From assembly GCF_002860205.1 (NCBI RefSeq), contig NZ_PGVB01000035.1:1-64000 (forward strand): a stretch of DNA of 64,000 bases, given 5' to 3'. The translations under genes and the position numbers were made by a program. This stretch comes from Bacillus sp. T33-2. Its GTDB lineage: Bacteria; Bacillota; Bacilli; Bacillales; Cytobacillaceae. Below, piece by piece: positions 25,184 to 34,371 of the stretch. Every line of letters begins with the position of its first letter. Within the stretch, counting starts at the first letter, position 1. A model generated the notes under the pieces. It saw only the letters and a program-made list of their open reading frames with translations. It did not search any database and had not been told where the DNA came from.

Positions 25184-26212
25184 ATGAAAAGAAGATGGGG
25201 AATATTTCCGGTAAGTATTCTTTTACTGATGATGCTTGTAACGGGTTGTGGAAGCACTTCCAAAACAGAGGGAAGCGGGAACCAAAAAGAAAAAGATGAA
25301 TATGTCATTAAGTTTGCACATGTTGTAAGCGCTTCTACTGCTAAAGGGAAAGCCGCTGAAAAGTTTAAAGAATTATTAGAAGAGCGCACCGACGGACAGA
25401 TAAAAGTGGAGGTTTACCCTGATTCTCAATTAGGGGCTGACCGAGAAATCACCGAGCAAATGCAATCAGGAGCCATTCAAATGAACGCCCCATTCACTGG
25501 AGTACTTCCTGCCTTTGTTAAACAATTTGAAGTATTCGACTTGCCGTTCTTATTCAAGGATCGTGATCATGTAAAGAACGCTGTGAACGGGGAGTTAGGA
25601 GACATCTTTAACAAACATTTGGAAAAGCAAGGTCTTCGGGCAATCGGGTATTGGGATGGTGGTTTTAAACATTTAACAAACTCAAAGCATACCATTCAAA
25701 CGCCAAAAGATATAGATGGTCTAAAGATGGGTGTTTCACAGAGCCCACTGTTAATTTCTCAATTTAAAGCCATGGGTGCTGGTGGAGTTTCCATTGACTT
25801 TGCAGAACTTTATACAGCCCTCCAAACAAAGACTGTCGATGGTCAAGAAAACCCTCTAAGTAATATCGTAAGTAAGAAATTCTATGAAGTCCAAGACTAC
25901 TTAACATTAAGTGCTCATGGTTATATGTCCTATCCGTTATTAATCAGTGAAAAATTCTATCAAGAACTTCCTGAAGACCTGCAGAAAGCCGTTGAAGAAG
26001 TTGCTGCAGAAGTAACCGATTGGCAATGGGAGCAATCGGCTGGGGATGAAGAGGCGTACATGAAAACGTTAGAAGAATCTGGAATCGAAATCACCGAATT
26101 ATCTGATTCAGATAAGGAGGCCTTTATTGAAGCAACAAGTGGTGTTTATGATGAATTTAAAAAGGTAGAAGGTAGCCAGGAATTACTGGATGCTATAAAG
26201 GCAGCCGAATAG
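25184..26212 (+). CDS. dctP: TRAP transporter substrate-binding lipoprotein (DctP)
   Basis: 342 residues. ATG 25184 follows AAGGAGG. Lipobox LMMLVTGC makes it a lipoprotein anchored outside the membrane. The fold is DctP-type: YVIKFAHVVS start, LEERTDGQIKVEVYPDSQLG, the conserved arginine region, and TALQTKTVDGQENPLSN with the TRAP signature. It captures an organic acid or sugar acid and hands it to DctQM. A hairpin after the gene probably makes it more abundant than the membrane subunits. Confidence 0.9.
   Translation: MKRRWGIFPVSILLLMMLVTGCGSTSKTEGSGNQKEKDEYVIKFAHVVSASTAKGKAAEKFKELLEERTDGQIKVEVYPDSQLGADREITEQMQSGAIQMNAPFTGVLPAFVKQFEVFDLPFLFKDRDHVKNAVNGELGDIFNKHLEKQGLRAIGYWDGGFKHLTNSKHTIQTPKDIDGLKMGVSQSPLLISQFKAMGAGGVSIDFAELYTALQTKTVDGQENPLSNIVSKKFYEVQDYLTLSAHGYMSYPLLISEKFYQELPEDLQKAVEEVAAEVTDWQWEQSAGDEEAYMKTLEESGIEITELSDSDKEAFIEATSGVYDEFKKVEGSQELLDAIKAAE
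25324..25337 (+). promoter_or_regulatory. candidate CcpA cre site inside dctP
   Basis: TGTAAGCGCTTCTA resembles the catabolite response element (TGWAANCGNTWWCA) with a mismatch near the end. Cre sites within early coding sequence can act as roadblocks. Weak evidence. Confidence 0.3.
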
Positions 26213-26257
26213 AATAAGGTTTTCAGGAGAATATCACTGAAATCATTCGAATTAAAA

Positions 26258-26283
26258 GGACGGCTGCAAGGCCGTCTCTTTTT
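26258..26283 (+). terminator. attenuating hairpin between dctP and dctQ
   Basis: GACGGC (26259-26264) pairs with GCCGTC (26271-26276), followed by TCT5. Located inside the operon, it would lower transcription of the membrane subunits. Confidence 0.65.
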
Positions 26284-26300
26284 CAAGGGAGGGACATTCA

Positions 26301-26822
26301 TTGCAAAGAGTTAATCATATCTTGAATTACTTTGAAGAATATGTTGGCGTCGTATCGATTATTTTCACTTCACTAATGGTTTTTGTACAGGTTATTTTAC
26401 GGTATGTTTTTAATTATTCGTTATCATGGTCCGAGGAAATAGCAAGATACTTGATCGTTTGGTTTGTCTTTATCGGAAGTAGTATCGCCGTAAGAGAAAA
26501 AGCACATGCCACGATGGATGCTCTCGTTACGTATTTGCCTGAGACAGGAAAGAGAATTTTTTCAATCCTAGCTAATTTCCTTTCGATCATCTTTTGCATC
26601 ATTTTAATTTGGTCTGGGAGTGGGATTGTTTCTAGTGTCATAGAATTTGGCAATGTGACACCGGCCATCGGTTTGCCAATGTATCTACCATATTTAGCAA
26701 TACCTGTTGGTGCCAGCTTAATGTTGATTCGATTTCTTCAGCTTCTCATTCAGGATGTAAAAGGTCTGATTTCTACTAACCGCTCAATTACCCCGCCTAA
26801 AGAGGAGGCATCGAAGCTATGA
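26301..26822 (+). CDS. dctQ: TRAP transporter small membrane subunit (DctQ)
   Basis: 173 residues, four membrane helices. The start is TTG 26301 behind AGGGAGGG. NYSLSWSEEIARYLIVWFVF is the conserved DctQ helix 2 region. Together with DctM it forms the sodium-driven membrane part. It overlaps dctM by four bases (ATGA). Confidence 0.88.
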   Translation: MQRVNHILNYFEEYVGVVSIIFTSLMVFVQVILRYVFNYSLSWSEEIARYLIVWFVFIGSSIAVREKAHATMDALVTYLPETGKRIFSILANFLSIIFCIILIWSGSGIVSSVIEFGNVTPAIGLPMYLPYLAIPVGASLMLIRFLQLLIQDVKGLISTNRSITPPKEEASKL

Positions 26823-28087
26823 CGATTATCATAATATTTGTCATTCTACTTTTATTGGGGGTTCCCATTGCCATCTCAATTGCCTTAAGTACGATCGTGG
26901 CTATTTTCCAAACGGGTGTTCCTCTAGATACCTTAGCAAGAACAATGTTTTCCGGGGTTGATTCCTTTTCTCTCATGGCCATCCCATTCTTTGTGTTTGC
27001 AGGCGATTTAATGCTCGCTGGCGGTACATCGAAGAGATTAATTGATTTCACGAAAAAATTGGTTGGTTGGACAACCGGAGGACTTCCGATTGCAGGTGTT
27101 CTTTCGTCGATGTTCTTTGCCGCGCTATCTGGTTCCAGTCCCGCAACGGTTGCGGCTATTGGGGGAATTATGATCCCGTCGCTCAAACAAGCTCGTTTTT
27201 CAGAAAAATTTTCAGTCGGTTTAATGTGCGCATCTGGTTCATTAGGGATTATTATTCCGCCTAGCATCACCTTCCTAGTGTATGGTTCTGTTGCAGAGGT
27301 CTCAATTGGCAAATTGTTTATTGCCGGAATCCTTCCAGGAATTTTTATTGGGCTAGTCCTCATGGTAGTAGGGTATGTCATTGCAAAGAAGCAAGGGCAT
27401 AAGCCAGATCCAAGGCCATCTGGAAAAGAAATATGGTCATCAGCGGTATCCGCCATTTGGGGGATTATGATGCCAGTCATTGTCCTTGGAGGCATTTATT
27501 TTGGTGTATTCACACCAACAGAAGCAGCTGCAGTAGCGATTGTTTATAGTATGATTATTGGATTTTTTGTCTACAAAGAACTAACAATTAAAGAGTTGTT
27601 TGCGGTAACAAAAAGATCCATTGTCACATCGGCGATGATTATGCTCGTTATTTCCGCATCAAAGGTATTTAGCTGGTATTTGACCTATGAACAAATTCCT
27701 TCGACTGTAGCAGGTAAACTCATCGAGTATGCTGCGACACCATTTATGTTTTTAATCATTGTGAATATTATCCTATTAATTGTAGGGATGTTTATGGATT
27801 CTAGCGCAGCAGTTCTGATTCTAGTTCCCCTTTTCTTGCCTGTTGTATTGGAAATGGGGATTGATCCAATTCATTTTGGGGTCATCATGATTGTAAATCT
27901 CGCCATCGGGATGTTAACCCCGCCATTTGGTTTAAATCTATTTGTTGCTTCTGGAATTAGTAAAATGTCGTTAGCAGGAGTAACTAGAGGAACAGTACCA
28001 TTTATCCTTGTTCTTATTGCGGCACTTATGGTTATTACCTATGTACCACAGCTATCCTTATATTTGGCAAACAATGTTTTTCAATGA
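26819..28087 (+). CDS. dctM: TRAP transporter large permease (DctM)
   Basis: 422 residues with about 12 membrane segments. Hallmarks are MAIPFFVFAGDLMLAGG, FFAALSGSSPATVAAIGGI and the second-repeat IIPPSITFLVYG and LTPPFGLNLF. It is the transport subunit of the TRAP-T system; substrate specificity lies in DctP. A strong terminator follows, so the enzymes after it have a separate promoter or read-through. Confidence 0.92.
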   Translation: MTIIIIFVILLLLGVPIAISIALSTIVAIFQTGVPLDTLARTMFSGVDSFSLMAIPFFVFAGDLMLAGGTSKRLIDFTKKLVGWTTGGLPIAGVLSSMFFAALSGSSPATVAAIGGIMIPSLKQARFSEKFSVGLMCASGSLGIIIPPSITFLVYGSVAEVSIGKLFIAGILPGIFIGLVLMVVGYVIAKKQGHKPDPRPSGKEIWSSAVSAIWGIMMPVIVLGGIYFGVFTPTEAAAVAIVYSMIIGFFVYKELTIKELFAVTKRSIVTSAMIMLVISASKVFSWYLTYEQIPSTVAGKLIEYAATPFMFLIIVNIILLIVGMFMDSSAAVLILVPLFLPVVLEMGIDPIHFGVIMIVNLAIGMLTPPFGLNLFVASGISKMSLAGVTRGTVPFILVLIAALMVITYVPQLSLYLANNVFQ

Positions 28088-28097
28088 ACGCTTGATT

Positions 28098-28136
28098 AAG
28101 CACCTCTTCTAGAAAAAACCGGAAGAGGTGCTTTAC
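28098..28136 (+). terminator. terminator after dctM
   Basis: AAGCACCTCTTC (28098-28109) pairs perfectly with GAAGAGGTGCTT (28122-28133). Confidence 0.85.
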
Positions 28137-28270
28137 TGTTATCAAAGATTAGGAACCGCCTTCTTCATTCATCTCCGATATTGCAAAAACCCTTCCGATA
28201 TAAGTGAGATAATCCATAAGGTATTTTTTAGAATAATAAGTAAGTTCAATCATGAAGGAGGAACAGAACA

Positions 28271-29461
28271 ATGGCAGTGAAAAATGTTGGAATTATTATG
28301 AACGGTGTAACGGGAAGAATGGGTACTAATCAGCACTTAGTCAGGTCGATTGTTGCGATTCGTGAACAAGGCGGTGTAGCACTATCAAACGGGGATAGGA
28401 TCATGCCTGACCCAATCCTAGTTGGTAGAAATCAAGAAAAATTACAGTCCTTGGCGGAAAAATACAATATCGCCCGTTGGAGTACAGATCTTGATGCATG
28501 TTTAGCAGATTCACATAATGTCATCTATTTTGATGCACAAACAACGGTCAGGCGGGCTGAGGCGATTCGAAAAGCGATTAAGGCTGGTAAACATATTTAT
28601 TGTGAAAAACCAACCGCTACTAGTTTAGAAGAATCACTTGAATTAGCCCAATTGACTTATGAGGCAGGAGTGAAAAATGGGGTTGTCCAAGATAAATTAT
28701 TTTTACCAGGCCTATTAAAATTAAAAAGATTAGTAGACTCAGGCTACTTCGGAAAAATTTTATCCGTACAAATGGAGTTTGGATACTGGGTATTCGAGGG
28801 AGACTGGCAAGCCGGTCAGCGTCCTTCCTGGAACTACCGTAAGGAAGATGGCGGCGGAATTATTGTTGATATGTTTGCTCATTGGCGTTATGTCCTAGAT
28901 AACTTATTTGGAAATGTTAAATCTGTTTCCTGTTTAGGTGTGACCCATATTCCAAAGCGACTTGATGAGCAAGGCAATCCTTATGTCTGTACGGCCGATG
29001 ATGCAGCCTATGCGACCTTTGAACTTGAAGGCGGGATTGTTGCCCAAGTGAATTCATCTTGGACAGTCAGAGTAAACCGTGAAGACCTGTTCACGATTCA
29101 AGTAGATGGCACGGAAGGCAGTGCGGTTGCTGGATTAAGAGATTGTAAGGTCCAACATCGTGTTAATACACCAAAACCAGTTTGGAATCCAGATATTGAG
29201 AATCCGTTTAACTTTTCCGAACAATGGCAGACAGTTCCGGATAATCAAGTATTTGATAACGGCTTTAAAGTCCAATGGGAGTTATTCTTAAAACATGTTG
29301 TCGCGGATGAGTCATTCGATTGGGATTTATTGGAAGGGGCAAAAGGGACCCAATTGGCGGAATTAGGTCTTAAATCATGGGAAGAGCGCCGATGGATTGA
29401 TGTACCAGAACTAAGCCTGGGGGTGAGACAGAATGGGGAAGTTGTTAACACTGCCAAGTAA
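28271..29461 (+). CDS. Gfo/Idh/MocA-family dehydrogenase
   Basis: 396 residues. ATG 28271 follows GAAGGAGG. An N-terminal Rossmann fold with GVTGRMGTNQHLV leads to HIYCEKPTA, the EKP motif whose Lys acts in hydride transfer, and a C-terminal alpha/beta substrate domain. Family members oxidise sugars, inositols or sugar acids at a hydroxyl using NAD(P). The gene overlaps the next by 29 bases, so it acts with the DUF993 and TIM-barrel enzymes. The substrate is probably the compound brought in by the TRAP transporter. Confidence 0.88.
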   Translation: MAVKNVGIIMNGVTGRMGTNQHLVRSIVAIREQGGVALSNGDRIMPDPILVGRNQEKLQSLAEKYNIARWSTDLDACLADSHNVIYFDAQTTVRRAEAIRKAIKAGKHIYCEKPTATSLEESLELAQLTYEAGVKNGVVQDKLFLPGLLKLKRLVDSGYFGKILSVQMEFGYWVFEGDWQAGQRPSWNYRKEDGGGIIVDMFAHWRYVLDNLFGNVKSVSCLGVTHIPKRLDEQGNPYVCTADDAAYATFELEGGIVAQVNSSWTVRVNREDLFTIQVDGTEGSAVAGLRDCKVQHRVNTPKPVWNPDIENPFNFSEQWQTVPDNQVFDNGFKVQWELFLKHVVADESFDWDLLEGAKGTQLAELGLKSWEERRWIDVPELSLGVRQNGEVVNTAK

Positions 29462-30623
29462 GAACGGTGTGACCTATGAATATCGTGCCGGAGCTGCTTG
29501 TTCTTTTTCAATACCAGCAGCTCTATTCAGAAGCAGAATCGCCTTTTCCGCCGCACATGTTGTTTGTGATCCGTTTGCCAATACAGACCCTGTTCTCCAT
29601 GCAAAAATAGATTGGGAAAACACCTTAGCTTACAGACGTCACCTTTGGTCTCTTGGACTGTCGGTAGCAGAAGCGATGGACACAGCCCAACGTGGGATGG
29701 GGCTAAATTGGGAACTGGCAAAGGAATTAATTCGTCGATCCTCTTCTGAAGCGAGGGCAGTAGGAGGTCGTATTGCTTGTGGAGCAGGGACCGATCATCT
29801 TCTCCCAGGTCCATCCGTCATATTAGCGGATGTTCAGGCTGCATATGAGGAGCAGTGTGAATTCGTAGAAAGAAATAATTCACAAATCATTTTAATGGCC
29901 AGTAGAGCTCTGGCAAATTGCGCGCAAGGTCCTGAAGAATATGAAAGAGTATATGCTAATATCTTAAGGCAAGTTTCCAAACCGGTAATCCTTCATTGGT
30001 TAGGTGATATGTTTGATCCAGCCCTTCAAGGGTATTGGGGTTACAAGAATCTAGATGATGCCATGGAAGTCTGTCTAAATGTCATTTGGGATAATAAAGA
30101 TAAAGTGGATGGGATCAAAATTTCATTACTTGATGCCTCACGCGAAATCGAGATGCGCCGACTCCTCCCTCCAGAGGTAAAAATGTATACCGGCGATGAT
30201 TTTAACTATCCAGAATTAATTAAAGGGGATAAACAAGGCTATAGTCATGCTTTGTTAGGTATTTTTGATGCGATCGCACCTGCAGCAGTTGCCGCGCTTC
30301 ATGCTCTAGATGATGGAGACATCCCGAGGTATCAGTCATTATTGGAAAAAACAGTCCCACTGTCACGCCATATTTTCCAGGCTCCTACTTATTCTTATAA
30401 AACTGGAATTGTCTTTATGGCTTATTTAAACGGGCATCAATCCCATTTTCGCATGATTGGCGGCGCAGAAAGTTCGCGCTCCATTTTGCACCTGGCTGAA
30501 TTATTTGTCTTAGCTGACCAGGCTGGCCTGCTGACGGACCCAGAACTAGCCACTGAAAGAATGAAATTGGTATTGAATCTAGCTGGTATTCGTCAGGAGG
30601 AATTGTATAGTGGAAAACTTTGA
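29433..30623 (+). CDS. DUF993 family, dihydrodipicolinate synthase-like aldolase
   Basis: 396 residues. ATG 29433 lies behind GGGGGTGAGA inside the end of the dehydrogenase gene. The family is annotated as an aldolase-like TIM barrel; CGAGTDHLLPG, ILHWLGDMFDPALQGYWG and GIKISLLDASRE (a KIS strand where DHDPS-type enzymes have the Schiff-base lysine) support this. It presumably cleaves a keto product formed by the neighbouring dehydrogenase. Actual substrate unknown. Confidence 0.75.
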   Translation: MGKLLTLPSKNGVTYEYRAGAACSFSIPAALFRSRIAFSAAHVVCDPFANTDPVLHAKIDWENTLAYRRHLWSLGLSVAEAMDTAQRGMGLNWELAKELIRRSSSEARAVGGRIACGAGTDHLLPGPSVILADVQAAYEEQCEFVERNNSQIILMASRALANCAQGPEEYERVYANILRQVSKPVILHWLGDMFDPALQGYWGYKNLDDAMEVCLNVIWDNKDKVDGIKISLLDASREIEMRRLLPPEVKMYTGDDFNYPELIKGDKQGYSHALLGIFDAIAPAAVAALHALDDGDIPRYQSLLEKTVPLSRHIFQAPTYSYKTGIVFMAYLNGHQSHFRMIGGAESSRSILHLAELFVLADQAGLLTDPELATERMKLVLNLAGIRQEELYSGKL

Positions 30624-31422
30624 TCGATTGAGTTTAAATCAAATTACAACTGAACAATGGAGTCTAAGGGAAGCGATTGAAGGCTGTTCCAGAGCAGAAG
30701 TACCTTGGATCGCTCCGTGGCGCCATAAGGTGGAGGAACTCGGATTAAAAAAGAGTAAGCAGTTGATTCAAGATGCGGGTCTTAAGGTTTCCAGTTTATG
30801 TAGAGGTGGAATGTTCCCGGCTTCAACAGCTGCTGAGCGTATAAAAAGGATAGAGGATAACAAAAGGGCGGTGGAGGAAGCTGCAGAGCTAGGAACGGAC
30901 GTATTAGTTCTCGTATGCGGGCCGTCACCCAATCGGGATATCCTTTCTGCCCGGCAAATGGTCACGGAGGGAATTGAACAATTGGTCCCTTTTGCCGAAT
31001 CGTATGGTGTGAAATTAGGAATTGAACCACTCCATCCGATGTACGCGGCCGAGCGTTCGGTTGTCGTGTCATTAGATCTTGCCAATACCATTGCGGAAGC
31101 CTATCGACCTGAGCAAGTTGGAGTGGTTGTCGACGTTTTTCATGTTTGGTGGGATCCGGATTTGTATAACCAAATCAATCGTGCAAAAGGGCGTATTCTT
31201 GGTTTTCATGTATCCGATTGGCTTGTGCCAACACCAGATATGTTAAAAGGACGCGGAATGATGGGAGACGGTGTCATTGAAATTAGTCGTATTCGTCAAG
31301 CAGTAGAAAATACGGGCTATAATGGTCCGATCGAAGTAGAAATCTTCAATGATAAAATTTGGAACCAATCTGGCGATGAAACAATAAGCCAAATGAAAGA
31401 GACCTATTTAAAACACGTATAA
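30610..31422 (+). CDS. sugar phosphate isomerase/epimerase-like TIM barrel
   Basis: 270 residues. GTG 30610 follows CAGGAGGAATT and overlaps the DUF993 gene by 14 bases. Xylose-isomerase-like TIM barrel of the IolE/IolI group: metal ligands are seen in LGIEPLHPMYA (Glu), VGVVVDVFHVWWDPD (Asp/His), ILGFHVSDW (His) and IEVEIFND (Glu). Such enzymes isomerise, epimerise or dehydrate keto-sugars and inosose-like compounds. It completes a three-enzyme catabolic operon. Confidence 0.85.
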   Translation: MENFDRLSLNQITTEQWSLREAIEGCSRAEVPWIAPWRHKVEELGLKKSKQLIQDAGLKVSSLCRGGMFPASTAAERIKRIEDNKRAVEEAAELGTDVLVLVCGPSPNRDILSARQMVTEGIEQLVPFAESYGVKLGIEPLHPMYAAERSVVVSLDLANTIAEAYRPEQVGVVVDVFHVWWDPDLYNQINRAKGRILGFHVSDWLVPTPDMLKGRGMMGDGVIEISRIRQAVENTGYNGPIEVEIFNDKIWNQSGDETISQMKETYLKHV

Positions 31423-31485
31423 CCAAGTGAAAGGAAGTGTCGTTTACGAGTCACTTCCTTTTCTTTAGTAAGGGAGTTTATTTAA

Positions 31486-31951
31486 ATGAAAATCGTGATT
31501 GCACCTGATTCTTTTAAAGAAAGTTTGAGCGCGCTTGATGCATCCAATGCCATTGAACGTGGCTTTCAAGAAATTGTCCCTCATTCCATTTATAAAAAGC
31601 TACCCATGGCTGAGGGTACCGTGCAATCCCTTGTGGATGCTTCATGTGGCAGGCTTGTTGAAACCATTGTAACCGGGCCGCTTGGTGAACCAGTCCAAGC
31701 ATTTTTTGGAATCCTTGGAGATGGGAAAACAGCTATCATTGAAATGGCGGCTGCCTAAGGTTTACATCATGTTCCAGCTGAAAAAAGGAATCCATTTATT
31801 ACGAACAAGAGGAACAGGTGAATTAATCCTATCCGCCTTAAATTTAGGGATCACACATCTCATCATAATTTTTCTTGCTTCCGACGCAGGGAACGATGTC
31901 AGCGGACAAACGCTGTTTGTTGACGGCGGCATGAGCATACAGGGTTTTTAA
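31486..31951 (+). pseudogene. glycerate kinase/short-chain dehydrogenase deletion chimera
   Basis: ATG 31486 starts a glycerate kinase ([16 protein letters not shown]). The usual PMADGGEGT has lost three codons (PMAEGT), and the frame stops at TAA after IEMAAA. The kinase text continues out of frame (GLHHVPAEKRNPFIT, then RGTGELILSALNLGITHLII). At about 31870 it jumps to FLASDAGNDVSGQTLFVDGG, the C-terminal end of a short-chain dehydrogenase, ending at 31951. A deletion thus joined two genes, and point lesions followed. Confidence 0.85.
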
Positions 31952-32250
31952 AGCAAAGGGACGGTTCTTTTGCTTCCATGAAACGATGGAAGCCGACGGG
32001 GCCGTTCTTTTACTTTTATGAAACTATGCTAAATCTCGAGAGTTAAAAAAGAGCACTAGTAACGTCACACGCAAATGAGGTAGAAGATCGTTATAATTTT
32101 GTCGAAATATTATAACAATTATTGACCCATAAATATTATAAAATATATACTTAAAAAAATGGCGTCATTTCATTCTCTCAATACTGAAATACAGTCGTTT
32201 ATAATAAAAAATACATATAATAGGATAACAACTTAATAGGGGGTATAGTC
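31952..32250. other. gap with hairpins and promoter
   Basis: Begins with overlapping hairpins (GCTTCCAT/ATGGAAGC at about 31971-31992 and AAGCAAA/TTTTGCTT) that probably terminate transcription. Then AT-rich sequence with the promoter described at 32122. Confidence 0.5.
32122..32151 (+). promoter_or_regulatory. candidate sigma-A promoter of FAD dehydrogenase gene
   Basis: TTGACC (32122-32127), 18 bases, TATACT (32146-32151). It lies 100 bases before the start codon. Confidence 0.45.
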
Positions 32251-33921
32251 TTGGATTTTGATGCGATTATTGTGGGAGCGGGGCTTGCTGGTCTTGTCGC
32301 GGCGGCCGAAATTGCCGATGCCGGCAGGACCGTCCTGCTTCTCGATCAGGAACCTGAAGGATCACTGGGGGGACAAGCTTGGTGGTCATTCGGTGGTTTG
32401 TTTCTCGTTGATTCACCTGAGCAGCGACGTTTGGGGATAAAGGATTCGAAGGAACTTGCATGGCAGGACTGGCTTGGTTCAGCAGGCTTTGACCGGGACG
32501 AGGATGAGGATTACTGGGGAAAAAAATGGGCAGAGGCTTATATCGATTTTGCAGCAGGAGAGAAGCGGGCATGGCTCTATGATATGGGCGTCCGCTTTTT
32601 CCCGGTTGTCGGCTGGGCAGAACGCGGGGGTTATCTAGCGGAAGGACATGGAAATTCAGTGCCCCGGTTTCATATTGTCTGGGGCACCGGTCCTGGCATC
32701 GTTGCTCCATTCGAGCGCCGTGTCCGTGAACATGTGAAAAACGGCTTGATTGTATTTCGGCCACGCCATCGTGTCGATCATCTCATAACCGCTAACGGTG
32801 CTGTAAAAGGTGTAAGCGGTTCCGTTCTTGTACAGAGCAAGGCTCCACGTGGGGAAGACAGTAGTAAAGAGGTGATCGGCAGTTTTGAATACCGTTCTCA
32901 AACTGTCCTGGTATCAAGCGGCGGCATAGGCGGCAATCATGACCTGATCCGCAGGAATTGGCCGGAGCGGCTTGGGGCTCCTCCCACCCGCATGCTTTCA
33001 GGCGTTCCTGCCCATGTTGATGGACGCATGCTCGAAATCACTGGAGGAGCCGGCGGCCGTATCGTGAACAGGGATCGCATGTGGCATTATACGGAAGGAC
33101 TGATGAATTGGAATCCGATTTGGAGCAATCACGGAATCCGGATCCTGCCTGGGCCATCATCCATTTGGCTCGATGCAAAAGGAAACCGTTTCCCGGCACC
33201 CAATTTCCCAGGGTTCGATACGTTAGGAACACTGGAAGCCATCATGAAAACCGGATACGACTACTCATGGTTTATTTTGACTCGAAAAATTATAGAAAAA
33301 GAATTTGCCCTTTCTGGATCTGAACAAAATCCGGATCTTACGGGAAAAAGCATTAAAAAGGTGTTAGGCAGGGCGCTGCCCGGTGCCACCGAACCTGTCA
33401 AAGCATTCATGGAAAAAGGGGAGGACTTCGTTGTAGCCGACAACCTGAAGGAACTGGTTGAAGGGATGAATAAATTGACCGGTGAAAACCTGTTGAATTT
33501 CAATGCTATCGAGCGGCAAATCATGGCGCGGGACCGTGAAATGGACAATACATTCACGAAAGATCTTCAGATAACGGCCATGCGCGGTGCAAGAAATTAT
33601 ATTGGGGACAAATTGATCCGGGTTGCACCTCCACATAAAATACTTGATCCTAAAAATGGACCCCTTATTGCGGTCAGGCTGAATATTGTAAGCCGCAAAA
33701 CATTGGGAGGTCTGCAAACCGACTTGTCAGGCCGCGTGCTCAATTCAGACGGCAATGTCATTCCTGGGCTTTATGCGGCTGGGGAAGTTTCAGGCTTCGG
33801 AGGAGGTGGCGTTCATGGATACCGTTCATTGGAAGGAACCTTTCTTGGCGGATGCCTCTTCACAGGACGGACTGCCGGGAGGGCAATGGCAACGGAAATT
33901 AAATTAAGTGATTCACTTTAG
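32251..33921 (+). CDS. FAD-binding dehydrogenase (KsdD/fumarate reductase-like)
   Basis: 556 residues. TTG 32251 follows GGGGG at 8-12 bases. FAD site IIVGAGLAGLVAAAEIADAG at residues 6-25, then LLLDQEP, a long insert, and the C-terminal GLYAAGEVSGFGGGGVHGYR with GRTAGRAMA closing the FAD domain. It belongs to the flavoproteins annotated as FAD-binding dehydrogenase, similar to 3-ketosteroid 1-dehydrogenase and fumarate reductase subunits. Natural substrate unknown. It is monocistronic. Confidence 0.88.
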   Translation: MDFDAIIVGAGLAGLVAAAEIADAGRTVLLLDQEPEGSLGGQAWWSFGGLFLVDSPEQRRLGIKDSKELAWQDWLGSAGFDRDEDEDYWGKKWAEAYIDFAAGEKRAWLYDMGVRFFPVVGWAERGGYLAEGHGNSVPRFHIVWGTGPGIVAPFERRVREHVKNGLIVFRPRHRVDHLITANGAVKGVSGSVLVQSKAPRGEDSSKEVIGSFEYRSQTVLVSSGGIGGNHDLIRRNWPERLGAPPTRMLSGVPAHVDGRMLEITGGAGGRIVNRDRMWHYTEGLMNWNPIWSNHGIRILPGPSSIWLDAKGNRFPAPNFPGFDTLGTLEAIMKTGYDYSWFILTRKIIEKEFALSGSEQNPDLTGKSIKKVLGRALPGATEPVKAFMEKGEDFVVADNLKELVEGMNKLTGENLLNFNAIERQIMARDREMDNTFTKDLQITAMRGARNYIGDKLIRVAPPHKILDPKNGPLIAVRLNIVSRKTLGGLQTDLSGRVLNSDGNVIPGLYAAGEVSGFGGGGVHGYRSLEGTFLGGCLFTGRTAGRAMATEIKLSDSL

Positions 33922-34086
33922 ATTATTTTGAACGATTGGGAATCAAGTCTTTTATAAGTTCGGCTATTTGGGCTTAATTGGACATTTGTATCACTGTACC
34001 AATGGAAAGGACGTGCTGGGGTATCCTTTAACATGTTCGAGCTTCAATATAGAAAGATTTATAGCCAAAGATAACAAGCATAAATC

Positions 34087-34116
34087 AAAACCCCCTTTCC
34101 AGGTAGGGGGTTTTGT
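34087..34116. terminator. bidirectional terminator
   Basis: AAAACCCCC (34087-34095) pairs perfectly with GGGGGTTTT (34106-34114). It serves the dehydrogenase gene region and the leftward coiled-coil gene. Confidence 0.85.
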
Positions 34117-34128
34117 TGAAAGGCGTTA

Positions 34129-34371
34129 TTAAGTCTCAATCAGTTTTTCGATCCTGTTCAACAACCGTTCCTGGGTGCCAACTTTCTGAGTGAGGAAAAT
34201 GACATCACTCTCAAGGTTTCGGGTGTGTTTGTGTGTGGCTTTTAATAGTGTGGAAAGGTCTTCTGAAGAGTGTTTTTCAATCGCGCCGAGCTTCGTTTTA
34301 ATATCCTCGATTTCCTTTTTGATATCGCGAAACTCCTCTTGAATTAATTGAGCAAGCTGCAAATTATCCAT
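34129..34371 (-). CDS. small coiled-coil protein (80 aa), member of a dispersed family
   Basis: The ATG at 34369-34371 follows GAGGCGGG; the longer frame to 34395 lacks a site. MDNLQLAQLIQEEFRDIKKE continues with near-perfect heptads (IEDIKTKLGAIE, ESDVIFLTQKV) and ends RLLNRIEKLIET. All-helical, no catalytic residues. Two decayed copies of the same gene lie at 51682-51772 and 56565-56792, so the family spreads or duplicates within the genome. Function unknown. Confidence 0.7.
   Translation of the reverse strand: MDNLQLAQLIQEEFRDIKKEIEDIKTKLGAIEKHSSEDLSTLLKATHKHTRNLESDVIFLTQKVGTQERLLNRIEKLIET

Noticed and set aside
26797-27495. 232-codon leftward frame opposite dctM
   Set aside because: A shadow of the GC-patterned membrane gene; dctM has all expected motifs.
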